A stretch of DNA of 32,434 nucleotides from Oculatellaceae cyanobacterium Prado106 (GTDB taxonomy: Bacteria > Cyanobacteriota > Cyanobacteriia > Elainellales > Elainellaceae), in assembly GCA_025454315.1 (NCBI GenBank), contig JALOOP010000098.1:1-32434 (forward strand), in the 5' to 3' direction. Within the stretch, counting starts at the first letter, position 1. Every line of letters starts with the position of its first letter. Below are positions 23,377 to 30,175 of this stretch, piece after piece. The position numbers and the translations under genes were made by a program. Under the pieces are notes generated by a model, which did not search any database, was not told where the DNA came from, and worked only from the letters and a program-made list of their open reading frames with translations.

Positions 23377-23692
23377 ACATTGAATCAATCTTTGAAAAAG
23401 TCGAAACGTATCTCCTTTTGCCTCCCTGCTTGCTTCCATAGGCAAAAGACGAAAGGCAGGCTTTCAATAAATCCTTAAAGAAGTTGAAAAGAACTCCTCT
23501 GGATCTTTTATTGCTTACCTGTCCTCGTTAATCCTAAGAAGCAATCCAAGATTCCCTCCCTACTCCCTACTCCCTACTCCCTACTCCCTACTCCCTACTC
23601 CCTACTCCCTACTCCCCACTCCCTACTCCCTACTTCCACTGCCAATTCACGATAGAGTGAACTCATAGAGGTAATCGCTTCAAGAAGGTTTT
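23327..23692. other. repeat-bounded gap between nusB and ftsY
   Basis: The purine tract at its left and a heptamer array at its right leave about 175 bases of unique sequence without a gene. The 50 bases before ftsY contain AGGTAATCGCTTCAAGAAGG and likely carry the ribosome site (AGAAGG). Confidence 0.65.
23552..23640. repeat. heptamer array CCCTACT/CCCCACT, about 11 units
   Basis: A nearly perfect array of 7-bp units, mostly CCCTACT with one CCCCACT, ends about 50 bases before the ftsY start. It belongs to the same class as the arrays at 15890-15936 and 25740-25775. Confidence 0.92.
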
Positions 23693-25600
23693 ATGGCTCC
23701 TTTTAATTGGTTTAATCGTCAGTTCAACGACTCCTCGGATTCCCAAAAGGCAGAAGAGGCCGACACGCCTCCCGTGCCAGCGGAAGAGGCCGAACAACCT
23801 GCTGATGAAGCCACAGATTCTCCCCCTGCCGTCAACCAGGACTACCTAACCTGGGCTAAGGCGGCCTACGCCAATATCCAAAAACAGCGGCAGGCCGAAT
23901 CGACTCCTGATCAAGCGGAAACAGCAACGACAACGGAAACCGCCACACCAGAAGCTACACCGGAAATTGTTGCACCAGAAGCTGCTGCGCCAGAAGTTGC
24001 GCCAGAAGTTGCGCCAGAAGAAGTCCAACCCGTAGTTCCCGCAGAATCCAGTGCAGCAGCGCTAGCAGACTCTGCACCTGAATCAGTTGCTGAATTACCA
24101 GTCGAAACCACTTCTGAACCCACTGCAGACACTTCCACAGCAGACACTTCCACAACAGAGGCTGAACCAGTCTTAGAGGTAGCCTCAGAACCAGTCCCAG
24201 AAGTAGTTCCAGAAGCAGTTTCAGAAGCAGTCCTCGAATCCGTTCCAGAAGTAGTTCCAGAAGCAGTTTCAGAAGCAGTCCCCGAATCCGTTTCAGAGGC
24301 AGTCTCAGAAGTAGTTTCAGAAGCAGTCCCAGAATCCGTTCCAGAAGCAGCCCCAGAGACAGCCCCAGAGACAGCTCCAGCAGTTGCCTTGGAGCAAGTT
24401 TCAGCAGAAGCGATCGCCCCTCCCCCATCCGAACCTATCCCAGCCGCTCCCCTCCCCTTCTGGGCACAAGCCGAAGCCGAACGCCAGGAACGGCTAGAAC
24501 GTCTCAAAGCCGAAGCGATTCGAGAACCAGAGCCAGAACCCGAACCCCAACCCACCACTGACCTCGAAACCCTTCCCGAAATTCCTGACTTTGTTCTAGA
24601 TGAAGCCTTCGTCTGGTCAGCGGAAGTCCTCGCCGGTCAGGGTCGTCGTCCCGACCAAGTCTCCCTCGAAGAAATCACCTGGCTCAAACGCCTGCGCCAA
24701 GGCTTAGACAAAACCCGCCGCAACCTGGTCAACCAGCTACGGGCGATCGTTGGTCAAGGACCGCTGAATCAAGATGCCGTCATGGAGATTGAGTCGCTGC
24801 TCCTCCAGGCCGATGTCGGCATCGAGGCCACCGATTTCATCGTCGAATCCCTCCAAAACCGCCTCCGCCAAGAAGCACTTCCCCCCGCAGAAGCGATCGC
24901 CTACCTCAAGCAACTCCTCCGCGAAATGCTCGACGAACCCTTGGGCGGTTCCCACAGTCTCACCTTTGTCCCCGAAAAAGACCGCCTCAACATCTGGCTA
25001 GTCACCGGAGTCAACGGAGCTGGAAAAACCACCACCATCGGCAAAATCGCCCATATCGCCCAAAAATCTGGCTACCGCTGCCTGATCGCCGCTGCCGACA
25101 CCTTCCGCGCTGCTGCCGTTCAGCAGGTGAAGGTCTGGGGCGATCGCAGCCAAGTCGAAGTCATCGCCAACCCTGGCCAAAACACCGATCCAGCCGCTGT
25201 GGTCTTTGATGCGATCACCGCTGCCCAATCCCGCAACACCGAACTCCTCATCGTCGATACCGCCGGACGGCTGCAAAACAAGAAAAACCTCATGGACGAA
25301 CTCAGCAAAATCCGCCGCATCATCGACAAAAAAGCCCCCAACGCCCATGTCGAATCCCTCCTCGTCCTCGACTCCACCCTCGGCCAAAACGGCCTCCGCC
25401 AAGCCGAAGTCTTCTCCGAAGTCGCCAAACTCAGCGGCGTCGTCCTGACCAAACTCGACGGCACCGCCAAGGGCGGCATCGCCCTCGCCGTCGTCAAACA
25501 ACTCGGCCTCCCCATCCGCTTCATCGGCGCAGGCGAAGGCATCGAAGACCTCCGTCCCTTCTCTAGCTATGAGTTTGTGGAAGCCCTGTTGAACGGATAG
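23693..25600 (+). CDS. ftsY: signal recognition particle receptor FtsY
   Basis: The 635-residue GTPase docks the SRP-ribosome complex at the membrane. Residues 1-300 form an acidic, low-complexity A domain. Its core is a run of PEAV, SEAV, PEVV and PESV repeats at about residues 160-240. The N domain lies at about 330-420 (LKRLRQGLDKTRRNLVNQL ... EIESLLLQADVGIEATDFIVESL). The G domain has G1 GVNGAGKTT (439-447), the insertion-box DTFRAAAVQQ, VDTAGR, and TKLDGTAKGG, with closing GEGIEDLRPFSSYEFVEALLNG. The N-terminus is longer than in E. coli and is expected to interact with membrane lipids. The repeat number is likely variable. A purine tract starts right after its stop. Confidence 0.95.
   Translation: MAPFNWFNRQFNDSSDSQKAEEADTPPVPAEEAEQPADEATDSPPAVNQDYLTWAKAAYANIQKQRQAESTPDQAETATTTETATPEATPEIVAPEAAAPEVAPEVAPEEVQPVVPAESSAAALADSAPESVAELPVETTSEPTADTSTADTSTTEAEPVLEVASEPVPEVVPEAVSEAVLESVPEVVPEAVSEAVPESVSEAVSEVVSEAVPESVPEAAPETAPETAPAVALEQVSAEAIAPPPSEPIPAAPLPFWAQAEAERQERLERLKAEAIREPEPEPEPQPTTDLETLPEIPDFVLDEAFVWSAEVLAGQGRRPDQVSLEEITWLKRLRQGLDKTRRNLVNQLRAIVGQGPLNQDAVMEIESLLLQADVGIEATDFIVESLQNRLRQEALPPAEAIAYLKQLLREMLDEPLGGSHSLTFVPEKDRLNIWLVTGVNGAGKTTTIGKIAHIAQKSGYRCLIAAADTFRAAAVQQVKVWGDRSQVEVIANPGQNTDPAAVVFDAITAAQSRNTELLIVDTAGRLQNKKNLMDELSKIRRIIDKKAPNAHVESLLVLDSTLGQNGLRQAEVFSEVAKLSGVVLTKLDGTAKGGIALAVVKQLGLPIRFIGAGEGIEDLRPFSSYEFVEALLNG
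24190..24360. repeat. degenerate in-frame repeat coding for the FtsY acidic linker
   Basis: Blocks of CCAGAAGTAGTTCCAGAAGC and its continuation recur at about 24200 and 24246, then degrade into TCAGAAGCAGTC-type units. All units are multiples of three bases, so the frame is kept. They encode the SEAV/PEVV run. Confidence 0.7.
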
Positions 25601-25634
25601 GGCGAAAGGCGAAAGGGAAAAGGGAAAAGGGTGA
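25600..25634. repeat. purine tract (GGCGAAAGG, GGGAAAA) after ftsY
   Basis: The tract begins directly at the ftsY stop codon and faces the pyrimidine and heptamer tract at 25697-25776. Confidence 0.8.
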
Positions 25635-25696
25635 TCTATGAATTGGAATCTATGAATTGAGACTAAATAGAATTAGGACAGCGAAAGGTCGAATCA

Positions 25697-25776
25697 TTCC
25701 CCTTTCACATTACCCCTTCCCTTTCGCCTTTCACCCCTCTCTCCCCACTCCCCACTCCCTACTCCCTACTCCCTTC
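25697..25776. repeat. pyrimidine tract and CCCCACT/CCCTACT heptamers abutting the next start codon
   Basis: CCCCTTTC-type runs pass into five heptamers that end within a few bases of ATG 25777, so no Shine-Dalgarno site can be present in this leader. Confidence 0.88.
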
Positions 25777-26337
25777 ATGACTCCCCAAGACATCACCAAC
25801 ACCCTCACCCACCTCTTCGGGGACGCAGCACAGAAGCGTGACCCGGATTCCTGGCAGGTGGAAGCCGAATCGCTGCGATTGTTGGTGCTGCTGTCGGAGG
25901 ATCAGTCCTGGTTGCGATCGCTCGTCACCATCGCCTCGGCCACCGAAGCTGAACCCTTCCTGCCCCAACTCATGGAAGCCAACTTCGACGAAACCCAGGA
26001 AACCCGCTACGCCCTCTTCCAAGGGGTTCTTTGGGGTGTCTATCAACACAACCTGGCCAGCCTCACCCCCGAAGACTTTCAATCCGCCACCGTCCGCCTG
26101 GTCACGCTCCACCAGCAAGGACTCTCTACCCCCTTCAACCAACTCGCGGAAACCCAGATTCTCCAAATCATCCAGGCCGCCAAACAACAAGGTCAATCCC
26201 TCGAAGAAACCCTCCAAACCCTCGAACGCTTCTACCAGGAAGGTGTCATGGGCGATCTAGATGCCAACTCCCAAGAACGCGACGAGGTGCTAGGCGCTTG
26301 GCGCTACCAGCTCGAACGGCTTTGGAATGAGGCATAA
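25777..26337 (+). CDS. conserved cyanobacterial protein, unknown function
   Basis: From ATG 25777 the 186-residue protein reads MTPQDITNTLTHLFGDAAQ and then SWQVEAESLRLLVLLSEDQSWLRSLVTIASATEAEPFLPQLMEANFDETQETRYALFQGVLWGVYQHNLASL, followed by a helical C-terminus (LQTLERFYQEGVMGDLDANSQERDEVLGAWRYQLERLWNEA). The N-terminal two-thirds are reminiscent in layout of small alpha/beta chaperone folds (CesT/YbjN-like), but this is a guess. It is soluble, with no signal peptide. An in-frame extension to 25657 runs through the repeat tract and was rejected. Position directly behind ftsY on the same strand may be conserved. The start codon lacks a ribosome site because of the heptamers. Confidence 0.75.
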   Translation: MTPQDITNTLTHLFGDAAQKRDPDSWQVEAESLRLLVLLSEDQSWLRSLVTIASATEAEPFLPQLMEANFDETQETRYALFQGVLWGVYQHNLASLTPEDFQSATVRLVTLHQQGLSTPFNQLAETQILQIIQAAKQQGQSLEETLQTLERFYQEGVMGDLDANSQERDEVLGAWRYQLERLWNEA

Positions 26338-26364
26338 CCCCAGGATTAAATGGCAGGGCGGATT

Positions 26365-26413
26365 TGTAGCAAATCAAGAACTGTAGCAAATCAAGAACTG
26401 TAGCAAATCAAAG
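26365..26413. repeat. 17-bp tandem repeat, two full units and a partial third
   Basis: TGTAGCAAATCAAGAAC occurs at 26365-26381 and 26382-26398, with a shortened copy to 26413. It lies just behind the conserved gene ending at 26337. Confidence 0.88.
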
Positions 26414-26471
26414 AGTAGAAGAGCTTCAAAAAGTAAGGGGATGAAAGAGTTCGATAACTCCTTCACCCCCT

Positions 26472-26506
26472 CACCCATCTACTCATCCACCCATCCACCC
26501 ATCCAC
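26472..26506. repeat. CCATCCAC octamer array (reverse complement of the 15689-15760 unit)
   Basis: Four or five octamers of the ACCCATCC type end a few bases before the stop of the minus-strand lipoprotein gene. The unit is the same as in the array behind ftsH, so the two loci share a repeat family. Confidence 0.75.
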
Positions 26507-26510
26507 AGGC

Positions 26511-27323
26511 TTAGGTCTGAGCTTGAGCAGCCTCTGCACTCTCAGGCGCATCTCCCACTCTGCGAATCACCTCTGACCCGCCCTCTTCTAATACCACCGA
26601 AGAGTCCACGCCGTTGTAGTTGATTCGCCGAACGACAATCTGTCCACCCGAAAGCCGTTGCCCAACTTGCACATAGCGACTGGTGGATTCATTGGGCGCA
26701 TCAATAATCGCATACACCACGCCACCCATCTGCATCACCCCGGTCACACTAACATTCTTAGCCAGCAAGGCTTGATTTTCAGGAGCGCTAAAGGCCGGAA
26801 TTTCGGGTATCGGTTCGACCGGAGCAGATTCAGGAGGCTTGGGCTTAGGCGGCGCTAGAAAGGCGGGTGCGGTGGGTCTAGGCGGATTAGCAATTCTCGT
26901 AACATTGTTGATCGCAATTTGACGACGAGCCGCTTCAGAAACCGTCACCGTCGGGGTCAGCGCCACTACCGTAAAGGGATCAGGCCGTTCGCTGCGAATG
27001 GCTCGAAGACGCTGGTTGGGATTGGTCGAATTAATCAAATCCGTCGGCACGATGCCTCGGGCACGGCTGCGATTGGCATTGGGTTTTGTCGCATCCCCTT
27101 CTTTCTTGCCTGTTTGCGCTTGTCCCGGTTGCGCGGCGTTGGGTTGCGCGGCACCGGGCTGCGCGGCATCCGTAGCGCTGGGGCTAGAAGCTGCGGCTGG
27201 ATCAGGAGAAGCGGCAGCGGCAGGTTCAACCTGGGCAACGGGTGTGTCACCCTCGCCTCCGCTACAGCCACCCACGACTAACGCGATTACCGCTGAAATC
27301 GCCACCAATGAAAGTTTACGCAT
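26511..27323 (-). CDS. lipoprotein with PilP/GspC-like C-terminal domain, unknown
   Basis: The 270-residue protein has a lipobox ending in Cys20 (SAVIALVVGGC). A long Ala/Pro/Gln-rich linker (about 25-95, with AQPGAAQPNAAQPGQAQ) follows. RAIRSERPDPFTVVALTPTVTV comes next, and a C-terminal beta domain (about 195-255) reads LLAKNVSVTGVMQMGGVVYAIIDAPNESTSRYVQVGQRLSGGQIVVRRIN, then SSVVLEEGGSEVIRRVG. The pattern R-x-DPF plus a V-x-G-x-x-G-G-x-x-A-I-I strand set and V-G-Q-R-L resembles PilP/GspC-type pilot domains of type IV pilus and type II secretion machines. This is a similarity of layout and is not proven. No pil gene is next to it. It is probably anchored in a membrane and facing the periplasm. 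Confidence 0.72.
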   Translation of the reverse strand: MRKLSLVAISAVIALVVGGCSGGEGDTPVAQVEPAAAASPDPAAASSPSATDAAQPGAAQPNAAQPGQAQTGKKEGDATKPNANRSRARGIVPTDLINSTNPNQRLRAIRSERPDPFTVVALTPTVTVSEAARRQIAINNVTRIANPPRPTAPAFLAPPKPKPPESAPVEPIPEIPAFSAPENQALLAKNVSVTGVMQMGGVVYAIIDAPNESTSRYVQVGQRLSGGQIVVRRINYNGVDSSVVLEEGGSEVIRRVGDAPESAEAAQAQT

Positions 27324-27936
27324 TCCCGCCTCCCCAAAAAACTAAACGGCATTGCCGCGTCTCAATAAATCCCTAAATCAGGCGAAATTGCCTGTGGTCG
27401 GTTGTGAATCAGGTTTAATTTGATTCATTGGTAGAATGCCCTGATTTCTAGAGCAGCGATCAGGATTGCCCTTATACCAAGAATCTTTGATCGCCAAGTC
27501 ACTTCGACCTATTTTGGGGCATAATTCTTCTGGCCTTAACATCATTTCTTGAAATCTTTACCCAATCCGGACTTCATTCCATAAACCCCTGAAGTCTTTT
27601 TAATAAAGTCATCGATGGGAATTGCTCCCTTCATTCAGGTGATGCTGGATGGAGCGATCGCACCCACCCCCATCAAGAACTGATTTTCCGGCCTAAAAAT
27701 CAAACTGAGTCAGATCGTTAGTTAGGCAACATCGGCCTAAATCAACCGCTTTCGCCCTTCGTCTATGTCCCCAAAAATGGCCAAATGTATTTTTAATTCA
27801 TAGTGGCATTTGGACAACAACTAAGGTATTGTTTGATGAATTATTTGAGCGTCAAAGTTTTGTACGAACAAATTTGTCAGAATTTGCGCGATCAGAACCT
27901 GTCCGAACCGTCTTGTGGGAACAGAGGAGTTTAGTG
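27324..27936. other. 600-bp gap between divergent lipoprotein and beta-barrel genes
   Basis: No gene is supported. The left part is AT-rich and may hold the lipoprotein promoter. A short inverted pair CCAAATG/CATTTGG lies at 27781-27787 and 27807-27813. The 100 bases before 27937 can be read in frame but show no conserved protein character. Confidence 0.5.
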
Positions 27937-28524
27937 ATGCATAACCGAAAGACTTGGAAGCATTCGATCCACCATTCAGTGCAACAATCCATTCAACAAT
28001 CTGGGCAATTCTTAGGGCTAGCGGCTCTGGGGGCGATCGCCACACTCGCTGCCAGCCTGCTCTCTGCCCCTGCCGCTTCAGCCCAAGCCGCCTACGGCAG
28101 CTACATCGGTGTCGGCGGTTCAGTCGGAGTCACCGATGGCGAAGATGGGGTTGAACCAAGACGCGCCGGAGGAGTCGTCGCCGTCCGCTATCGCCTGCTA
28201 GAACTACCTATCTCGATCCGGGCACAAGCCCTCATTAGCGATTCCACGGCGATCGTCCCCACCGTCTCCTACGACATCCCGCTCAACTGGCAAACCACTG
28301 CCTACATCGGTGCAGGAGCCGCTATCCAAAACAGCGACACCAGCACCTCCCCCGTCGGCAACCAAACCAGTTTCGCCATCCAACCCGGCATTGACTTCGT
28401 TTTCCCCTACAGCAACCTCGTCCTCTTCGGCAACGCGGTCATCGCCTTTGACGCTTACCGCGAAAGCGGCGGCACCGCTGCTGCCGTCCAAGCCGGACTC
28501 GGCTGGAACTTCGGCGAACAGTAA
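27937..28524 (+). CDS. outer-membrane beta-barrel-like protein
   Basis: The start ATG 27937 follows AGAGGAG (27923-27929) at a seven-base spacing. The 195-residue product has a signal peptide (SGQFLGLAALGAIATLAASLLSAPAASAQA). Alternating polar and hydrophobic strands follow: YGSYIGVGGSVGVTDG, RRAGGVVAVRYRLLELPISIRAQALIS, TVSYDIPLNWQTTAYIGAGAAIQ, SFAIQPGIDFVFPYSNLVLFGNAVIAFD and TAAAVQAGLGWNFGEQ. This looks like an eight-stranded outer-membrane barrel. Such barrels are common in cyanobacteria, and the substrate is unknown. A longer frame to 27829 lacks a ribosome site and puts about 35 residues before the signal peptide, so it was not chosen. A strong terminator follows. Confidence 0.75.
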   Translation: MHNRKTWKHSIHHSVQQSIQQSGQFLGLAALGAIATLAASLLSAPAASAQAAYGSYIGVGGSVGVTDGEDGVEPRRAGGVVAVRYRLLELPISIRAQALISDSTAIVPTVSYDIPLNWQTTAYIGAGAAIQNSDTSTSPVGNQTSFAIQPGIDFVFPYSNLVLFGNAVIAFDAYRESGGTAAAVQAGLGWNFGEQ

Positions 28525-28600
28525 ATTTCACAGTAGATTTCCAGAAAATCACCTCCTCAACAACTCAGTAGATTTCTAGGAAATACATCCCTAACGACTC

Positions 28601-28636
28601 AAAAGGAGGACACGGCTTTGCCATGTCCTCCTTTTT
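28601..28636 (+). terminator. rho-independent terminator of the beta-barrel gene
   Basis: AAAAGGAGGACA (28601-28612) pairs perfectly with TGTCCTCCTTTT (28624-28635), with an inner GGC/GCC pair set and a TTT loop. It may also serve the SDR gene on the opposite strand because the arms end in A and T runs. Confidence 0.88.
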
Positions 28637-28718
28637 GATATGGAATCTTCTTTAATTCAGGGTCTTCTCTCTCCAAGAATTTTCAGGAACCACCCCAAGC
28701 GTCTCCCCTATTACCCCT

Positions 28719-29492
28719 TCAAGTTTCCCGACGATGCACTATCGTTGGCGTTGCCTGATCCACGGGCATCACCAGGATTTCGCTCAGGTTCACATGCGCC
28801 GGACGGGTCACACAGAACAGCACCACATCCGCAATATCCGCTGCCGTCAAGGGCTGCACATTCTGATACACCTTCCCTGCCCGCTCCGCATCCCCCCGAA
28901 ACCGCACCTCGCTAAACTCCGTCTCTACCATCCCCGGATCAACTGAGCTAACCCGCACCGGAGTCCCCAGCAAGTCAATCTTTAAACCCTCTGACAGCGA
29001 TCGCACCGCCGCCTTCGTTGCACAATAAACATTTCCTTTGGGATAAACCTGGTGCCCCGCAACCGAGCCAATATTCACCACATGCCCTCTCCTCCGGCTG
29101 ACCATCGCCGGCACCACAAACCGAGTCACATACAGCAATCCCTTAATATTGGTGTCGATCATCTCCTCCCAGTCCTGGATGCTGCCGTCCTGGAGTGGAT
29201 CAAGTCCCCGACTCAAGCCCGCATTGTTCACCAAAATATCAATCTGATTCCAAGGATCGGGCAAAGATTGGAGCGTAGATTTTACGGTGGGGCGATCGCA
29301 CACATCCATTTCCAGCACCAGCACCTGACTCCCCATCCCCCGCAACTCCGCCGCCAACTGCTCCAGTCGTTCCAACCGCCGCGCCGCCAGAATCAGCTTC
29401 GCCCCCGCCTCAGCAAAAGCCTTCGCACAAGCCGCACCAATCCCACTACTCGCACCCGTAATCAACGCGATTTGGTTCTCGATCGAAGCCAT
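28719..29492 (-). CDS. short-chain dehydrogenase/reductase (YdfG-like)
   Basis: The 257-residue classical SDR has the NADP-binding TGASSGIG (12-19), the strand DVCDRP, LVNNAGLSRG (87-96), the catalytic Asn in DTNIKGLL (115), and Ser143, Tyr156 and Lys160 in GSVAGHQVYPKGNVYCATKAAV. The basic residues AARRLERLEQL after the second strand favour NADP. The C-terminal part (VDPGMVETEFSEVRFRGDAERAGKVYQNVQPLTAADIADVVLF) matches YdfG-type enzymes, which reduce 3-hydroxy acids, serine-related compounds or malonic semialdehyde. The exact substrate cannot be deduced. The gene is convergent with the beta-barrel gene. Confidence 0.92.
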   Translation of the reverse strand: MASIENQIALITGASSGIGAACAKAFAEAGAKLILAARRLERLEQLAAELRGMGSQVLVLEMDVCDRPTVKSTLQSLPDPWNQIDILVNNAGLSRGLDPLQDGSIQDWEEMIDTNIKGLLYVTRFVVPAMVSRRRGHVVNIGSVAGHQVYPKGNVYCATKAAVRSLSEGLKIDLLGTPVRVSSVDPGMVETEFSEVRFRGDAERAGKVYQNVQPLTAADIADVVLFCVTRPAHVNLSEILVMPVDQATPTIVHRRET

Positions 29493-29666
29493 AGTTCAAG
29501 ATATGTAACAGATTAGTCTTTAGAATAGGGGATTTCAGCCACCTTGGCATCCCCAGTCCAGCACGGTAAGTCCCATAAAATCTGCCCTATCAGCCACGCA
29601 TCCCCTCCATCTACCCCAATCCCTAGCCCCACTGCATTGAGATTTATGCTGCAACCGCAAATTGCA

Positions 29667-29696
29667 TTGACAGAAGCCATCAATCCTCACTACCAT
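29667..29696 (+). promoter_or_regulatory. candidate promoter of tRNA-Leu
   Basis: TTGACA at 29667-29672 is a perfect -35 box, with TACCAT 18 bases later. A second -10-like TAAAAT lies at 29734-29739, nearer the tRNA start at 29773. Either could drive the tRNA. No gene is seen in the 280 bases between the SDR gene and the tRNA. Confidence 0.35.
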
Positions 29697-29772
29697 GCAA
29701 CATGAATCAAACAATGACGCAAAAAGGTGATGCTAAAATAGGCTGCACCCGAGTAAGATTCACCAACCACGC

Positions 29773-29855
29773 GGGGGCGTGGCGGAATGGTAGACGCTAC
29801 GGACTTAAAATCCGTTGACCGCAAGGTTGTAAGGGTTCAAGTCCCTTCGCCCCCA
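29773..29855 (+). tRNA. tRNA-Leu(UAA), uninterrupted
   Basis: The class II cloverleaf is complete. The acceptor GGGGGCG (29773-29779) pairs with CGCCCCC (29848-29854), the anticodon stem is ACGGA/TCCGT, and the loop CTTAAAA has anticodon TAA at 29806-29808. The long variable arm and the T arm AGGG-TTCAAGT-CCCT follow. The discriminator is A, and CCA is not encoded. In many cyanobacteria this gene carries a group I intron in the anticodon loop; here the loop is intact. Confidence 0.95.
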
Positions 29856-29868
29856 TCTTTAAACTATG

Positions 29869-29901
29869 AAAGTCCTGCCCTTTCTTGAGGGTGGGACTTT
29901 T
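29869..29901 (+). terminator. terminator behind tRNA-Leu
   Basis: AAAGTCCTGCCCT (29869-29881) pairs with AGGGTGGGACTTT (29888-29900), with two G-T pairs and a six-base loop, followed by T. It lies fourteen bases behind the tRNA. Confidence 0.8.
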
Positions 29902-29918
29902 AATTTGCCTTCTTGCGT

Positions 29919-30103
29919 GAGAAGGAGGGGCGAAAGGGAAAAGGGGAAAGGGAAAAGGGGGGATATTGGAACAGCCCCAGAGTTCCCCAAACGAAATCAC
30001 AATGGAATTCCCCTTTTTGCCCTTCCCCTTTCGCCTTTCCCCTTTTCCCTCTCCCCTACTCCCTACGCCCTACTCCCCACTCCCCGCTCCCCATTCCCCA
30101 CTT
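29919..30103. repeat. purine tract and facing pyrimidine/heptamer tract (inverted pair)
   Basis: GGGGCGAAAGGGAAAAGGGG-type sequence (29919-29963) faces CCCCTTTCGCCTTTCCCC-type sequence followed by heptamers (CTACTCC, CCCCACT) at 30010-30103. The arms could pair over more than 30 bases. Confidence 0.85.
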
Positions 30104-30175
30104 TCGTGAAGTTTTTTTCCAAAGAATGTAAAGATCGGATATCCACGATGTATAAAATCATACCCTTGGCTAGGA

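Larger units (their letters stand above)
29856..30175. other. repeat-bounded gap between tRNA-Leu and the 478-residue gene
   Basis: After the terminator a purine tract (29919-29963) and a pyrimidine plus heptamer tract (30010-30103) face each other across about 45 bases. A -10-like TATAAA lies at 30151-30156 before the next gene. The antisense frame over the tRNA is an artefact. Confidence 0.7.

Noticed and set aside
23911-24558. Minus-strand frames of 157 and 215 residues inside ftsY
   Set aside because: They are Ser/Thr/Gly- or Leu-rich mirrors of the in-frame GAA/GCA/GTT repeats and have no own start signal or conservation.
29797-30000. Minus-strand frame over tRNA-Leu and the purine tract (ending GAKGLEPLQPCGQRILSP)
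   Set aside because: It is the antisense of the tRNA, a frequent false protein in databases; the rest is low-complexity repeat.
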